Source: Alangreenwoodia sp964438605 (GTDB taxonomy: Bacteria; Bacillota; Clostridia; Peptostreptococcales; Anaerovoracaceae). Taken from it: DNA of 58,530 bases. Each line of letters opens with the position of its first letter. Position 1 is the first letter of the stretch. The notes below the pieces were generated by a model. That model searched no databases. It saw nothing but the letters and a program-made list of their open reading frames with translations, and was not told the DNA's origin. Position numbers and translations under genes: made by a program. Below are positions 16,748 through 24,482 of this stretch, piece after piece. Location: positions 1-58,530 of the forward strand of contig CAYTKT010000009.1 in the NCBI GenBank assembly GCA_964438605.1. Direction: 5' to 3'.

Positions 16748-18097
16748 TCAGTCAAACGGTTCCGTGCTTTCATGCTGAAGTTCTTCCAACTTCAGTTCAT
16801 TCAGATATTCAAGCACGCGGAACGCAAGTTCGAGTGTAAATGCATTTTCGTAATCGTTAATATCGAGGTAAAGCAGGTCTTCGATGCGCCGGATTCTGTA
16901 ATTGATCGTGTTTCTATGACAGGAGAGCTCCGACGCCACACGCTGGATGCTGCGTCCCGACTTCATGTAGACGGCCAGCGTCTTGACGAGATCAGAATTA
17001 TGTTTTCTGTCATAGCTGATAATCGGTTCAAGGCACGTCGTATAATCCGCCAGGCGCTCCTGCTCATCAGAGGAGAACAGCATTTTATAAAAACCCAGTT
17101 CATCAAAGGAAATATTGCTGATATTTTTAAACTTTGCGTAACTGAGTGCCGCACGTGCATTGCGGAAACTGCTTTTTATGTCACATATGGAGTGGACGCA
17201 CGTGCCTATACCGCAGCGAATCGTTTCGTCGCTATGAATTTCAGTCAGATTTGTTACAATATCGACAGCATACGATTCAATCTTTTCCTCATCCGAGCTG
17301 TTGATCAGAATGATACCGTAGCCAGCCTCTCTGAAATAGAAAAATCTCTCGCCGAGATGGAAGAAAAATCTGTTGAGAAATTCATAATTTCTTTCGTCCG
17401 CCTGATAAAAGGAAGTTTCCGCATCGTCCTGAAAGGCGAGGATCGTATATTCATCCTCCAGTCGGAATCCGAAGCGGCGAATCTGTTCCATATTTTTATT
17501 GGTAATGTTGGTGTCGTACAGCAGTCCCGACAAAATATCATAGATGACGTCGTAACTGTGGTCGAATTCAAACAGCATCATGCATGTTTCGCGAATAATA
17601 TCCATAATATGGATTTTTTCTTGAACCAAAAGGAGAGGGAAATGGAATTCGTTGCAATAAGAAATAACTTTGTCAGAGATAATAAATTCGTTGTTCAAGA
17701 GCACCTCACTGTCTTCGATGGAATTTTTTGAGGGAGCGTCAGTTTTCGAGATGTTTTCGGACTGCGGGGCGGAAATATCCGCAGAAGCAACAGACTCAGC
17801 ATCCGGCCGTCCGGCAGGGGAAACGCTGTAATCTGTTCCCGGATGAATGATAAGTCCGCAGGCGTTCAGTTTTATGAGACGATTGATATAATGAATCATC
17901 TTGTCAGGTTCTGCATCCCATCCGGTGTATCCGGTGGTAATGACGAGATCACCGCTGCGGAGCAGCTCAAAACCGGCAGGATGATCGTCCAGCTGAATCC
18001 AGCGGATGGTTCTGTAAAATCCATCGTTTCCGGCAACAGGAGTCAAAGGTATCTTTTTCGTTAACCTTTCGTAAAGCGAATTGAACATCAGTTCCAA
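16748..18097 (-). CDS. PucR/CdaR-type transcriptional regulator
   Basis: A 449-residue regulator. The N-terminal PucR-like domain (about 1-120) has the typical LRSGDLVITTGY segment. A degenerate central GGDEF-like domain follows, about 190-320. The C-terminal PucR helix-turn-helix reads LAVYMKSGRSIQRVASELSC then HRNTINYRIRRIEDLL. Such proteins activate purine, amino acid or sugar-acid catabolic genes; no target is adjacent, so the ligand is unknown. The start is the TTG at 18097: GGGAGG lies eight bases before it, whereas ATG 18088 would be too far. A 23-bp palindrome covers its promoter. Confidence 0.88.
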   Translation of the reverse strand: MELMFNSLYERLTKKIPLTPVAGNDGFYRTIRWIQLDDHPAGFELLRSGDLVITTGYTGWDAEPDKMIHYINRLIKLNACGLIIHPGTDYSVSPAGRPDAESVASADISAPQSENISKTDAPSKNSIEDSEVLLNNEFIISDKVISYCNEFHFPLLLVQEKIHIMDIIRETCMMLFEFDHSYDVIYDILSGLLYDTNITNKNMEQIRRFGFRLEDEYTILAFQDDAETSFYQADERNYEFLNRFFFHLGERFFYFREAGYGIILINSSDEEKIESYAVDIVTNLTEIHSDETIRCGIGTCVHSICDIKSSFRNARAALSYAKFKNISNISFDELGFYKMLFSSDEQERLADYTTCLEPIISYDRKHNSDLVKTLAVYMKSGRSIQRVASELSCHRNTINYRIRRIEDLLYLDINDYENAFTLELAFRVLEYLNELKLEELQHESTEPFD

Positions 18098-18182
18098 TGG
18101 AAAAACCTCCCTTTAAAATCCAAACTTTAATATTATCATTGTTTATGACGCGCAAAACACACGTAGAAAACTTTTCGCTATG

Positions 18183-18216
18183 ATTATACCATCTTCTTGT
18201 GCTTTTGGCACAAGAA
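18183..18216 (-). promoter_or_regulatory. Promoter and palindromic operator of the PucR-type gene
   Basis: A perfect inverted repeat TTCTTGTGC-N5-GCACAAGAA spans 18194-18216. On the minus strand it is followed by GATGG and then TATAAT (18188-18183). The palindrome thus covers the -35 and spacer region, the usual place for a repressor or autoregulator. The bound protein is inferred, not shown. Confidence 0.55.
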
Positions 18217-18614
18217 AATTTCTGAAGCATATCATTTTTTTATAAATATTGTTAATTATTTATCCTTCCTTTAGATAAAATTGTGATTTGGCCTAACAAA
18301 TTTAAGATCCGTATTTGAAGGCGGAAAAGCAGGAAATGTAAATCCAACTTGCCTGGAAGTACAGTTTGTCATATAATGATTCAGAAGTGAAAATGAGACG
18401 GAAAATTCAATAACGAAAAATCCATGAAAGGAGAAGGAAGGAATGTCAGGGCGTAGACCCAGCGAGAACTGATAGGGTAAGCATATGGATATAGATCGGC
18501 AGAACAAAATCATCAATCATTCCATTCATTTATGGGGGATGGAATAAAACTTTAAAGGGATATCGGGAGAGATATTGACAAATTTCAAATATTGAGATAG
18601 GAGGTGCATAGAAT
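18217..18614. other. Intergenic region upstream of the DUF896 gene
   Basis: About 400 bases. TTGACA at 18575-18580 is present, but a -10 at the proper distance would fall on the ribosome binding site. Tiny ORFs (for example ATG 18443, nine codons, after AAGGAAGGA) are not convincing. Confidence 0.4.
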
Positions 18615-18845
18615 ATGGTAGTACCCGATAAGACGTTGGCACGGATCAACGAACTGGCAAAAAAAGCAAAGACAAAGGGACTGACGGAGGAGGAAATCGC
18701 GGAACGCGATATGCTGCGTCAGGAGTATCTGAGCAATTTCAGAAAGCAGTTCCGCAGCCAGATTGAGCAGATCCAGATCGTCGAACCTGACGGCAGCATT
18801 ACACCGGTCAGACGGCACCCGAAGCAGAAAAATAAGTTGAATTAA
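18615..18845 (+). CDS. DUF896 (UPF0291, YnzC-like) protein
   Basis: A 76-residue member of UPF0291. The family pattern is clear: LARINELAKKAKTKGLTEEE, ERDMLRQEYLSNFRKQFR, then DGSITPVRR. These small cytoplasmic proteins form a helical hairpin. The B. subtilis relative YnzC has no firmly established role, though a paralogue in the SOS region has been described. AGGAGGTG is placed correctly before ATG 18615. Single gene. Confidence 0.92.
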   Translation: MVVPDKTLARINELAKKAKTKGLTEEEIAERDMLRQEYLSNFRKQFRSQIEQIQIVEPDGSITPVRRHPKQKNKLN

Positions 18846-19047
18846 CCTTAATTTTTTAGATCTCTTCTGATTCATTTGTTGTCATTTTATGGGGATGGAG
18901 TTCTCTTTTTTGTAAAAAACAGGCGGTTTTCAGAAAAAAAACATAAAAAAACAGGCAGATGCGGCGCGGAATCTTCAAATTTCGCGTTTCTTTTTTTCTA
19001 TCATGTAACAAACCGAAAGTAATATTCATATATTCAGGAGGTGCGTG

Positions 19048-19507
19048 ATGAAAAAAAGGAACGTGGCGCAGAACTGCCGTGCTGTTAGTCAGCGTAGCGA
19101 CAGCTTTGATTTTTTCGGGCTTTACAGGCGCGGGAGATTCGACGGATGAGAGAAATGTCTGTCGTCTTTTGATGGAGCGGACGGCGATTATGCAGCGCGC
19201 AGCCTTTCGGCAGATGAGGGAAGCCGATATTTATTCGGAACTGTCGAAGATCGAAGGTCATCCGCTGCTGAGAGCGGACATGCTGTCTGTGTCGGAACTC
19301 TGCGACAGCGACACGGACAGGATTGTCAATATGAAAATTACGGGTTGCCGAACGGTCAGTCAGAAAATTGTAATCAATTTTTATGAAATTACAGTGCGTT
19401 GGTATATGTCGGGATTTGACGGATATTATACCGAAGATGAAACGTATACGGTTCGGGCCGTTATCGACGATGAGAAAATGAAGATCACGGGTATGGAGCC
19501 GGCATAG
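19048..19507 (+). pseudogene. Secreted or membrane-anchored hypothetical protein, frameshifted at A7
   Basis: AGGAGGTGCGTG precedes ATG 19048, but that phase stops after 33 codons. From the A7 run (19051-19057) a one-base shift opens a 150-residue protein. It reads MKKGTWRRTAVLLVSVATA if six A are assumed: a clear signal peptide or anchor. The mature part has no recognised domain. GTG 19079 could start the intact part of the frame, but it lacks a ribosome binding site and would lose the basic n-region. It is either a pseudogene, a phase-variable gene, or expressed by slippage. Not recognised otherwise. Confidence 0.5.
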
Positions 19508-19524
19508 CGTGCAGATGCATAGAC

Positions 19525-19593
19525 ATGTGAAAATTCGAGTATCCCCACAGCCGGGCATGACTGTGGGCGGTAGCGTGCCTTTTCACATTTTTG
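19525..19593 (+). terminator. Nested hairpin with T tract after the secreted-protein gene
   Basis: ATGTGAAAA (19525-19533) pairs with TTTTCACAT (19580-19588), enclosing CCCACAG paired with CTGTGGG. TTTTT follows directly. This is a good intrinsic terminator, with an unusually tall nested stem. Confidence 0.6.
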
Positions 19594-19693
19594 CCTGGAC
19601 TGCGATAAAATTGAAAAAATTTTTTCAAAAAAACTGAAATTGAATGTGCAAAAAGCTTGATTTATTTTAAAAAAGATTGATAAATTGATATAA

Positions 19694-19766
19694 ATATACT
19701 ATAGTATATAAAAAATATCTGATTTGCCAAAAAAACGGTTTATCTTCTTCGGAAAACAGGTATAAT
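19694..19766 (+). promoter_or_regulatory. Upstream region of nifS-nifU: palindrome and -10 element
   Basis: A perfect 16-bp palindrome ATATACTATAGTATAT (19694-19709) lies before a TATAAT (19761-19766) preceded by AGG, about 118 bases ahead of the nifS-like start. The -35 is weak. Rrf2/IscR-like control of Fe-S genes is common, but no such gene is here; the palindrome may be chance in AT-rich DNA. Confidence 0.35.
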
Positions 19767-19883
19767 ATAATCCAGCAAAACATTTGTGTTGCAAAACGAA
19801 ATAGAAAACAGATATTTTCACGGCCAAAGCAGAAGGAAAATGCCGAAAAAATAATCAGGAAGGAAATTTACAGGTATTAAATA

Positions 19884-21065
19884 ATGGAAGAAAAAAGACA
19901 GGTATACCTCGATTATTCCGCAACGACGCCTGTCAAGCAGGAAGTCGTTGACGAGATGATCCCGTATTTTACGAAAAATTTTGGAAACGCGTCAGCAATC
20001 TATACTGTCGGTGCGACGGCAAAAGATGCACTGGAAAAGGCGCGCGGCCAGGTTGCTTCCCTGATTAATGCTGATCCGAAGGAAATTATTTTTACGTCCG
20101 GAGGCACAGAATCAGACAACTGGGCGCTGATCGCAATGGCGAGAAAGCTGAAAAACAAGGGACGCCATATCATTACGTCGCAGATTGAGCATCACGCAAT
20201 TCTTCATACCTGCGATTTTCTGAAAAAAAGAGAGGGGTTTGAGATTACGTATCTGGGCGTCAATTCAGACGGTCTTGTGGATCCGGCAGAACTGGAAGCG
20301 GCAATTCGTCCCGATACGATTCTCGTCAGCATCATGTATGTGAACAATGAAGTCGGAAGCGTGCAGCCGATTAAGGAACTGGCCGCCATCGCCAAATCAC
20401 ACGGCGTTCTGTTTCATACAGATGCTGTTCAGGCGGCTGGAAATGTGCCTGTTGACGTAAAGGATCTCGATGTCGATATGTTGTCCATGTCTTCTCATAA
20501 AATTTACGGACCGAAGGGTTCCGGCGCGTTATTTGTCCGCACGGGCGTCATCCTGCCTACATATATTCATGGCGGAGCGCAGGAAAATAAAAAGCGTGCG
20601 GGTACGGAAAACATTCCGGGTATCGTGGGATTTGGAAAAGCAGCTGAGATTGCCAAGCGAGATTTTGAAAGTCATGTAGCGCATATCAGCGCCGTCAGAG
20701 ATCATTTCGTAGAAAGAATTCTAGCAGAAATCCCTCATACGTATTATAATGGAAGCAAAGAACACCGTCATCCGGGCAACGCAAATATCACATTTGAGTA
20801 CGTGGAAGGCGAGGCAATCCTGCTTCGTCTCGATTTTGCCGGAATCAGCGCATCCTCAGGTTCAGCATGTTCCTCAAGATCCCTTCAGCCATCTCATGTG
20901 CTGACGGCCATGGGGATTCCGGTGGAACTGATCCACGGTTCAATCCGTTTCACATTCGGTGATTTTACGACGATGGAAGATGCGGATTATGTAGTAGAAC
21001 AATTAAAGACGATTATTGCGAAACTCAGAGAAATTTCCTCTATCTCTGAGAAGAAAGGGTGGTAA
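19884..21065 (+). CDS. nifS: Cysteine desulfurase (NifS/IscS type)
   Basis: A 393-residue fold-type I PLP enzyme that takes sulfur from cysteine for Fe-S cluster and thio-modification pathways. DYSATTPV at the N-terminus and SGGTESDNWAL are family marks. The PLP Lys is Lys206 in SSHKIYGPKGSGAL. The persulfide Cys is Cys329 in SSGSACSSRS, within a short catalytic loop typical of group I (NifS/IscS) enzymes. It ends just before the scaffold gene, whose ATG lies six bases after its stop codon. The pair makes a minimal ISC-like Fe-S assembly operon. Confidence 0.95.
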   Translation: MEEKRQVYLDYSATTPVKQEVVDEMIPYFTKNFGNASAIYTVGATAKDALEKARGQVASLINADPKEIIFTSGGTESDNWALIAMARKLKNKGRHIITSQIEHHAILHTCDFLKKREGFEITYLGVNSDGLVDPAELEAAIRPDTILVSIMYVNNEVGSVQPIKELAAIAKSHGVLFHTDAVQAAGNVPVDVKDLDVDMLSMSSHKIYGPKGSGALFVRTGVILPTYIHGGAQENKKRAGTENIPGIVGFGKAAEIAKRDFESHVAHISAVRDHFVERILAEIPHTYYNGSKEHRHPGNANITFEYVEGEAILLRLDFAGISASSGSACSSRSLQPSHVLTAMGIPVELIHGSIRFTFGDFTTMEDADYVVEQLKTIIAKLREISSISEKKGW

Positions 21066-21070
21066 ATAAA

Positions 21071-21532
21071 ATGGCAATGTATAATGATACGGTAATTGAA
21101 CACTTCATGAATCCGCACAACGTAGGCGAGGTCGAAGACGCTTCCGGAATTGGAACTTACGGCAGCCCTGTATGCGGCGATATGATGCAGATGTCGATTA
21201 AAGTAGATGAGGATACGGGAATTATTACAGACGCAAAGTTTAAGACTTACGGCTGTGGCTCCGCAATTGCATCTTCCAGCGTCGCTACCGATATGATCAT
21301 CGGCAAAACGTGTGAAGAAGCGCTTAAGGTGACGAACGACGACGTTCTCGAAGTGCTGGGCGGCCTGCCTGCCGTGAAGATTCACTGCTCAGTTCTTTCT
21401 GAGCAGTCGATCAAATCAGCGATTTACGATTACGCGCAGAAGAATGGGCTCGAATTTGAAGGACTGAAGGGTTTTGACCCAAATGCTGATGAGGAGGATC
21501 ATGAGTCCGATGAAGAAGAAACTGAGATTTAA
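21071..21532 (+). CDS. nifU: Iron-sulfur cluster scaffold protein (NifU N-terminal/IscU type)
   Basis: A 153-residue IscU/NifU-N scaffold on which [2Fe-2S] and [4Fe-4S] clusters are built with the upstream desulfurase. The three cluster ligands are present: Cys35 (SPVCGD), Cys62 (YGCGSA) and Cys106 (IHCSVL), with the Asp after Cys35. The C-terminus is an unusually acidic tail (DPNADEEDHESDEEETEI). I chose ATG 21071 over the upstream GTG 21059 because it follows the desulfurase stop and has AAGGGTGG in front. Followed by an intrinsic terminator. Confidence 0.95.
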   Translation: MAMYNDTVIEHFMNPHNVGEVEDASGIGTYGSPVCGDMMQMSIKVDEDTGIITDAKFKTYGCGSAIASSSVATDMIIGKTCEEALKVTNDDVLEVLGGLPAVKIHCSVLSEQSIKSAIYDYAQKNGLEFEGLKGFDPNADEEDHESDEEETEI

Positions 21533-21582
21533 TAAGATTATATATTTCTAAAGAAATCAGTTTGGTTTAAATGGAAAATGTT

Positions 21583-21615
21583 AGGGGGATGTCTTGAAAG
21601 AGACACCCCTTTTTC
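21583..21615 (+). terminator. Intrinsic terminator after nifU
   Basis: GGGG and TGTCT pair with AGACA and CCCC around a short loop, followed by TTTTT. It separates the Fe-S operon from mutS. Confidence 0.75.
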
Positions 21616-21642
21616 CACTTTAAACAGTATGGAGAAAGAAAC

Positions 21643-24387
21643 ATGAAAAAAAAGCAGATCACTCCAATGATGCAGCAATATCTTGAAATAAAAGAAAAAT
21701 ATAGCGACTGTATTCTTTTTTTCCGGCTCGGTGATTTTTATGAGATGTTTTTTGACGATGCTGTCACCGCCTCGCGTGAGATGGAAGTGACGCTGACAGG
21801 GAAAAACTGCGGCATGGAGGAACGGGCGCCCATGTGCGGCGTACCGTATCATTCTGTGGATACTTATATTTCAAAACTCGTGGAAAAAGGGTATAAGGTG
21901 GCTATCTGCGAGCAGACGGAGGATCCCGCCTCGGCAAAGGGAATCGTTAAGCGCGAAGTAATTCGTATCGTGACGCCGGGAACCGTGGTGAACCAGAATA
22001 TGCTGGACGAAAAGACGAATAACTACTTGGCGAGCATTTTCGGGTCTTCGGACGGCGCCGGGATCGCTTACTGCGATATTTCTACGGGCGAGTTGAAAAC
22101 CGGAGAATTTCACGGGGACGAGCAGATCTGGAGTGATTTGTTTAATGAACTTAACCGCATTGAGACGAAAGAACTGATTTTAAACGAAAATCTGAAAGGC
22201 AGCGGGTTTCACGAAAAGATATCGAATCTGACAGGTGCATATCTTTCGTTTTTGCCGGAAGCGTATTTTGAGAAGGAACATGCGGAGAAGACAGTGAAAC
22301 GTCAATTTCAGATTAAATCGCTGACAGGAATCGGATTAGGTGAGAGCGAGTTCGCTCTGAGGGCTTTGGGAGGCCTTTTGTCATATCTTTCCGAAACGCA
22401 GATGAACAGCCTGGAACAGTTGACACGTGTTGAAATGATTGACAATCGCGCTCATATGGCGTTAGATCGCTCGGCGATTAAAAATCTGGAACTGACGGAA
22501 ACGTTGTTTGAAAAAAAGGTGAAAGGTTCGCTATTGGGAGTTCTCGACAGGACGCAGACGGCCATGGGCTCACGGAAGATGAAAAAATGGATTCGTGAAC
22601 CGCTTAACAGATCGGAGGAAATCAATCTGCGGCTCAACGCGGTGGAAACTCTTGTGGACGATGTTATTTTGCGCAACAATCTGCGAGAGTCGCTTAAAAT
22701 GGTTTACGATCTTGAACGTCTTTCAGGCCGTATCGCAGGCGAAAACGCAAATGCCAGGGATATGCTTGCTCTCAGAAATTCCGCTGCGGCTCTACCTGAA
22801 ATCAGGGAAGATCTGGCAACCTGCGGCGATGAGATGCTGCAGAGTATTGCGGCAAAAATTGATACGCTCGATGAAGCGTCCTCGCGAATTGAGCGGGCCA
22901 TTCGCGAGGACGCGCCTGTTTCCATCAAGGAGGGCGGACTTATTCTTGACGGATATTCTGAGGAACTTGACGCGGTAAAAGAGGCGTCAAGCGACAGTCT
23001 TTCCTGGATAATGAATCTTGAATCTGCCGAGCGGGAGAGAACAGGAATTAAGAAACTTAAAGTAGGTTTTAATAAAATATTCGGTTATTACATCGAAGTA
23101 TCAAAGGCGCAGGCAGAAAACGTTCCTGATGATTACATACGAAAACAGACACTCGTAAATTCTGAGCGTTACGTGACGCCAAAGCTCAAGGAAATGGAAT
23201 CTCTTGTGCTGAACGCGGAAACCAGGATCAATACGATGGAATACGAATTGTTTACGGAACTCCGAGAATATTTGAAGACATTTACAAAGCGGATTCAGGA
23301 CACGGCGAACGCGATTTCTGATCTCGATGTGCTGGCGTCATTTGCGGAGGTCAGCAGCAAAAACGGATACACGAAACCGCAGGTGGATGACGGCGATGTC
23401 ATCAGCATTATCCAGGGCCGCCACCCGGTTATTGAGCAGACGATTACTCACGGAGTTTTCGTTTCCAATGATACTTACGTCGATCGTTCAAAGCAGAGTA
23501 TGCTTTTGATTACAGGACCGAATATGGCTGGAAAATCCACGTATATGCGTCAGACAGCACTGATCGTTCTGATGGCTCAGATCGGCTGTTTTATTCCGGC
23601 GCAAAGAGCTCAGATCGGCGTCGTGGACAGGATTTACACGAGAATCGGCGCATCCGACAATCTGACACAGGGGCAGAGTACTTTTTTCGTTGAAATGAGT
23701 GAACTGGCATATATCTTGAATACGGCCACCGACCGCAGTCTCGTTATTCTCGATGAAATCGGGCGCGGCACGAGTACGTATGACGGCCTTTCCATCGCAT
23801 GGGCGGCCGTCGATTATCTTTGCAATGAGAAGCGGCGGGTCAGGACGCTGTTTGCCTCTCATTATCATGAACTGACCGTGCTTGAAAAGACAATGCCGGG
23901 ATTTAAAAATCTCAATGTTTCGGTCAGTGAGAAGGATGGCGAAGTCGTGTTTCTCCACAAGATCACGGAAGGAAGCGCAAGCCGGAGCTATGGGATTCAT
24001 GTGGCAAAACTGGCCGGCGTACCCGCCTCATTGCTGAAAATCGCCGAAGAAAAACTGCGTGAACTTGAAAGTGACTCGGTTGCCGCTCAAAATTCTGCCG
24101 GACTGCTTTTTCTGAAAAATGACGAAAGTGTCGAGAGCAGTACAGGGAATGAAGCGGCGGAGAGTGTCTCAAAAATTGATGAGCCGAAAGAAGGACTGAC
24201 ATTAGAGACATCACTGTCGGATACTGCGGCAGACGAAAGTACGGAAGAATCACAGCAGATGTCGTTTCTGACGTTTATAAACCATCCGGTCGTCGAAATG
24301 CTTAAATCGCTTGATTTAATGAATATCACGCCGTCGGGGGCAATCGCCGTTTTGGAAAAGCTGAAAGCGGCTGTTGAGGAAATTTAG
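21643..24387 (+). CDS. mutS: DNA mismatch repair protein MutS
   Basis: A 914-residue MutS1. The mismatch-binding N-terminal domain carries FFRLGDFYEMFFDDA with the Phe-x-Glu wedge. The ATPase has Walker A GPNMAGKST (about residue 626), the NLTQGQSTFFVEMSE segment and Walker B LDEIGRGTSTYDG. A long Ser/Glu-rich linker (about 815-870) precedes the C-terminal segment, making it slightly longer than the usual 850-880. It works with MutL, encoded 95 bases downstream. RBS GGAGAAAG. Confidence 0.97.
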   Translation: MKKKQITPMMQQYLEIKEKYSDCILFFRLGDFYEMFFDDAVTASREMEVTLTGKNCGMEERAPMCGVPYHSVDTYISKLVEKGYKVAICEQTEDPASAKGIVKREVIRIVTPGTVVNQNMLDEKTNNYLASIFGSSDGAGIAYCDISTGELKTGEFHGDEQIWSDLFNELNRIETKELILNENLKGSGFHEKISNLTGAYLSFLPEAYFEKEHAEKTVKRQFQIKSLTGIGLGESEFALRALGGLLSYLSETQMNSLEQLTRVEMIDNRAHMALDRSAIKNLELTETLFEKKVKGSLLGVLDRTQTAMGSRKMKKWIREPLNRSEEINLRLNAVETLVDDVILRNNLRESLKMVYDLERLSGRIAGENANARDMLALRNSAAALPEIREDLATCGDEMLQSIAAKIDTLDEASSRIERAIREDAPVSIKEGGLILDGYSEELDAVKEASSDSLSWIMNLESAERERTGIKKLKVGFNKIFGYYIEVSKAQAENVPDDYIRKQTLVNSERYVTPKLKEMESLVLNAETRINTMEYELFTELREYLKTFTKRIQDTANAISDLDVLASFAEVSSKNGYTKPQVDDGDVISIIQGRHPVIEQTITHGVFVSNDTYVDRSKQSMLLITGPNMAGKSTYMRQTALIVLMAQIGCFIPAQRAQIGVVDRIYTRIGASDNLTQGQSTFFVEMSELAYILNTATDRSLVILDEIGRGTSTYDGLSIAWAAVDYLCNEKRRVRTLFASHYHELTVLEKTMPGFKNLNVSVSEKDGEVVFLHKITEGSASRSYGIHVAKLAGVPASLLKIAEEKLRELESDSVAAQNSAGLLFLKNDESVESSTGNEAAESVSKIDEPKEGLTLETSLSDTAADESTEESQQMSFLTFINHPVVEMLKSLDLMNITPSGAIAVLEKLKAAVEEI

Positions 24388-24482
24388 ACGCTTGTGAAAT
24401 TCAGCGCAATTCAGTATATCAGTATATTTTAAGAAATTTCGATAATTTTATCGGCCTGGCAAAATGGAGAAAGGAGCCGGAA

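Noticed and set aside
18443..18547. Tiny ORFs with purine-rich upstream sequence before the DUF896 gene
   Set aside because: Nine and twenty codons, no conservation evidence; the purine-rich sequence is not specific.
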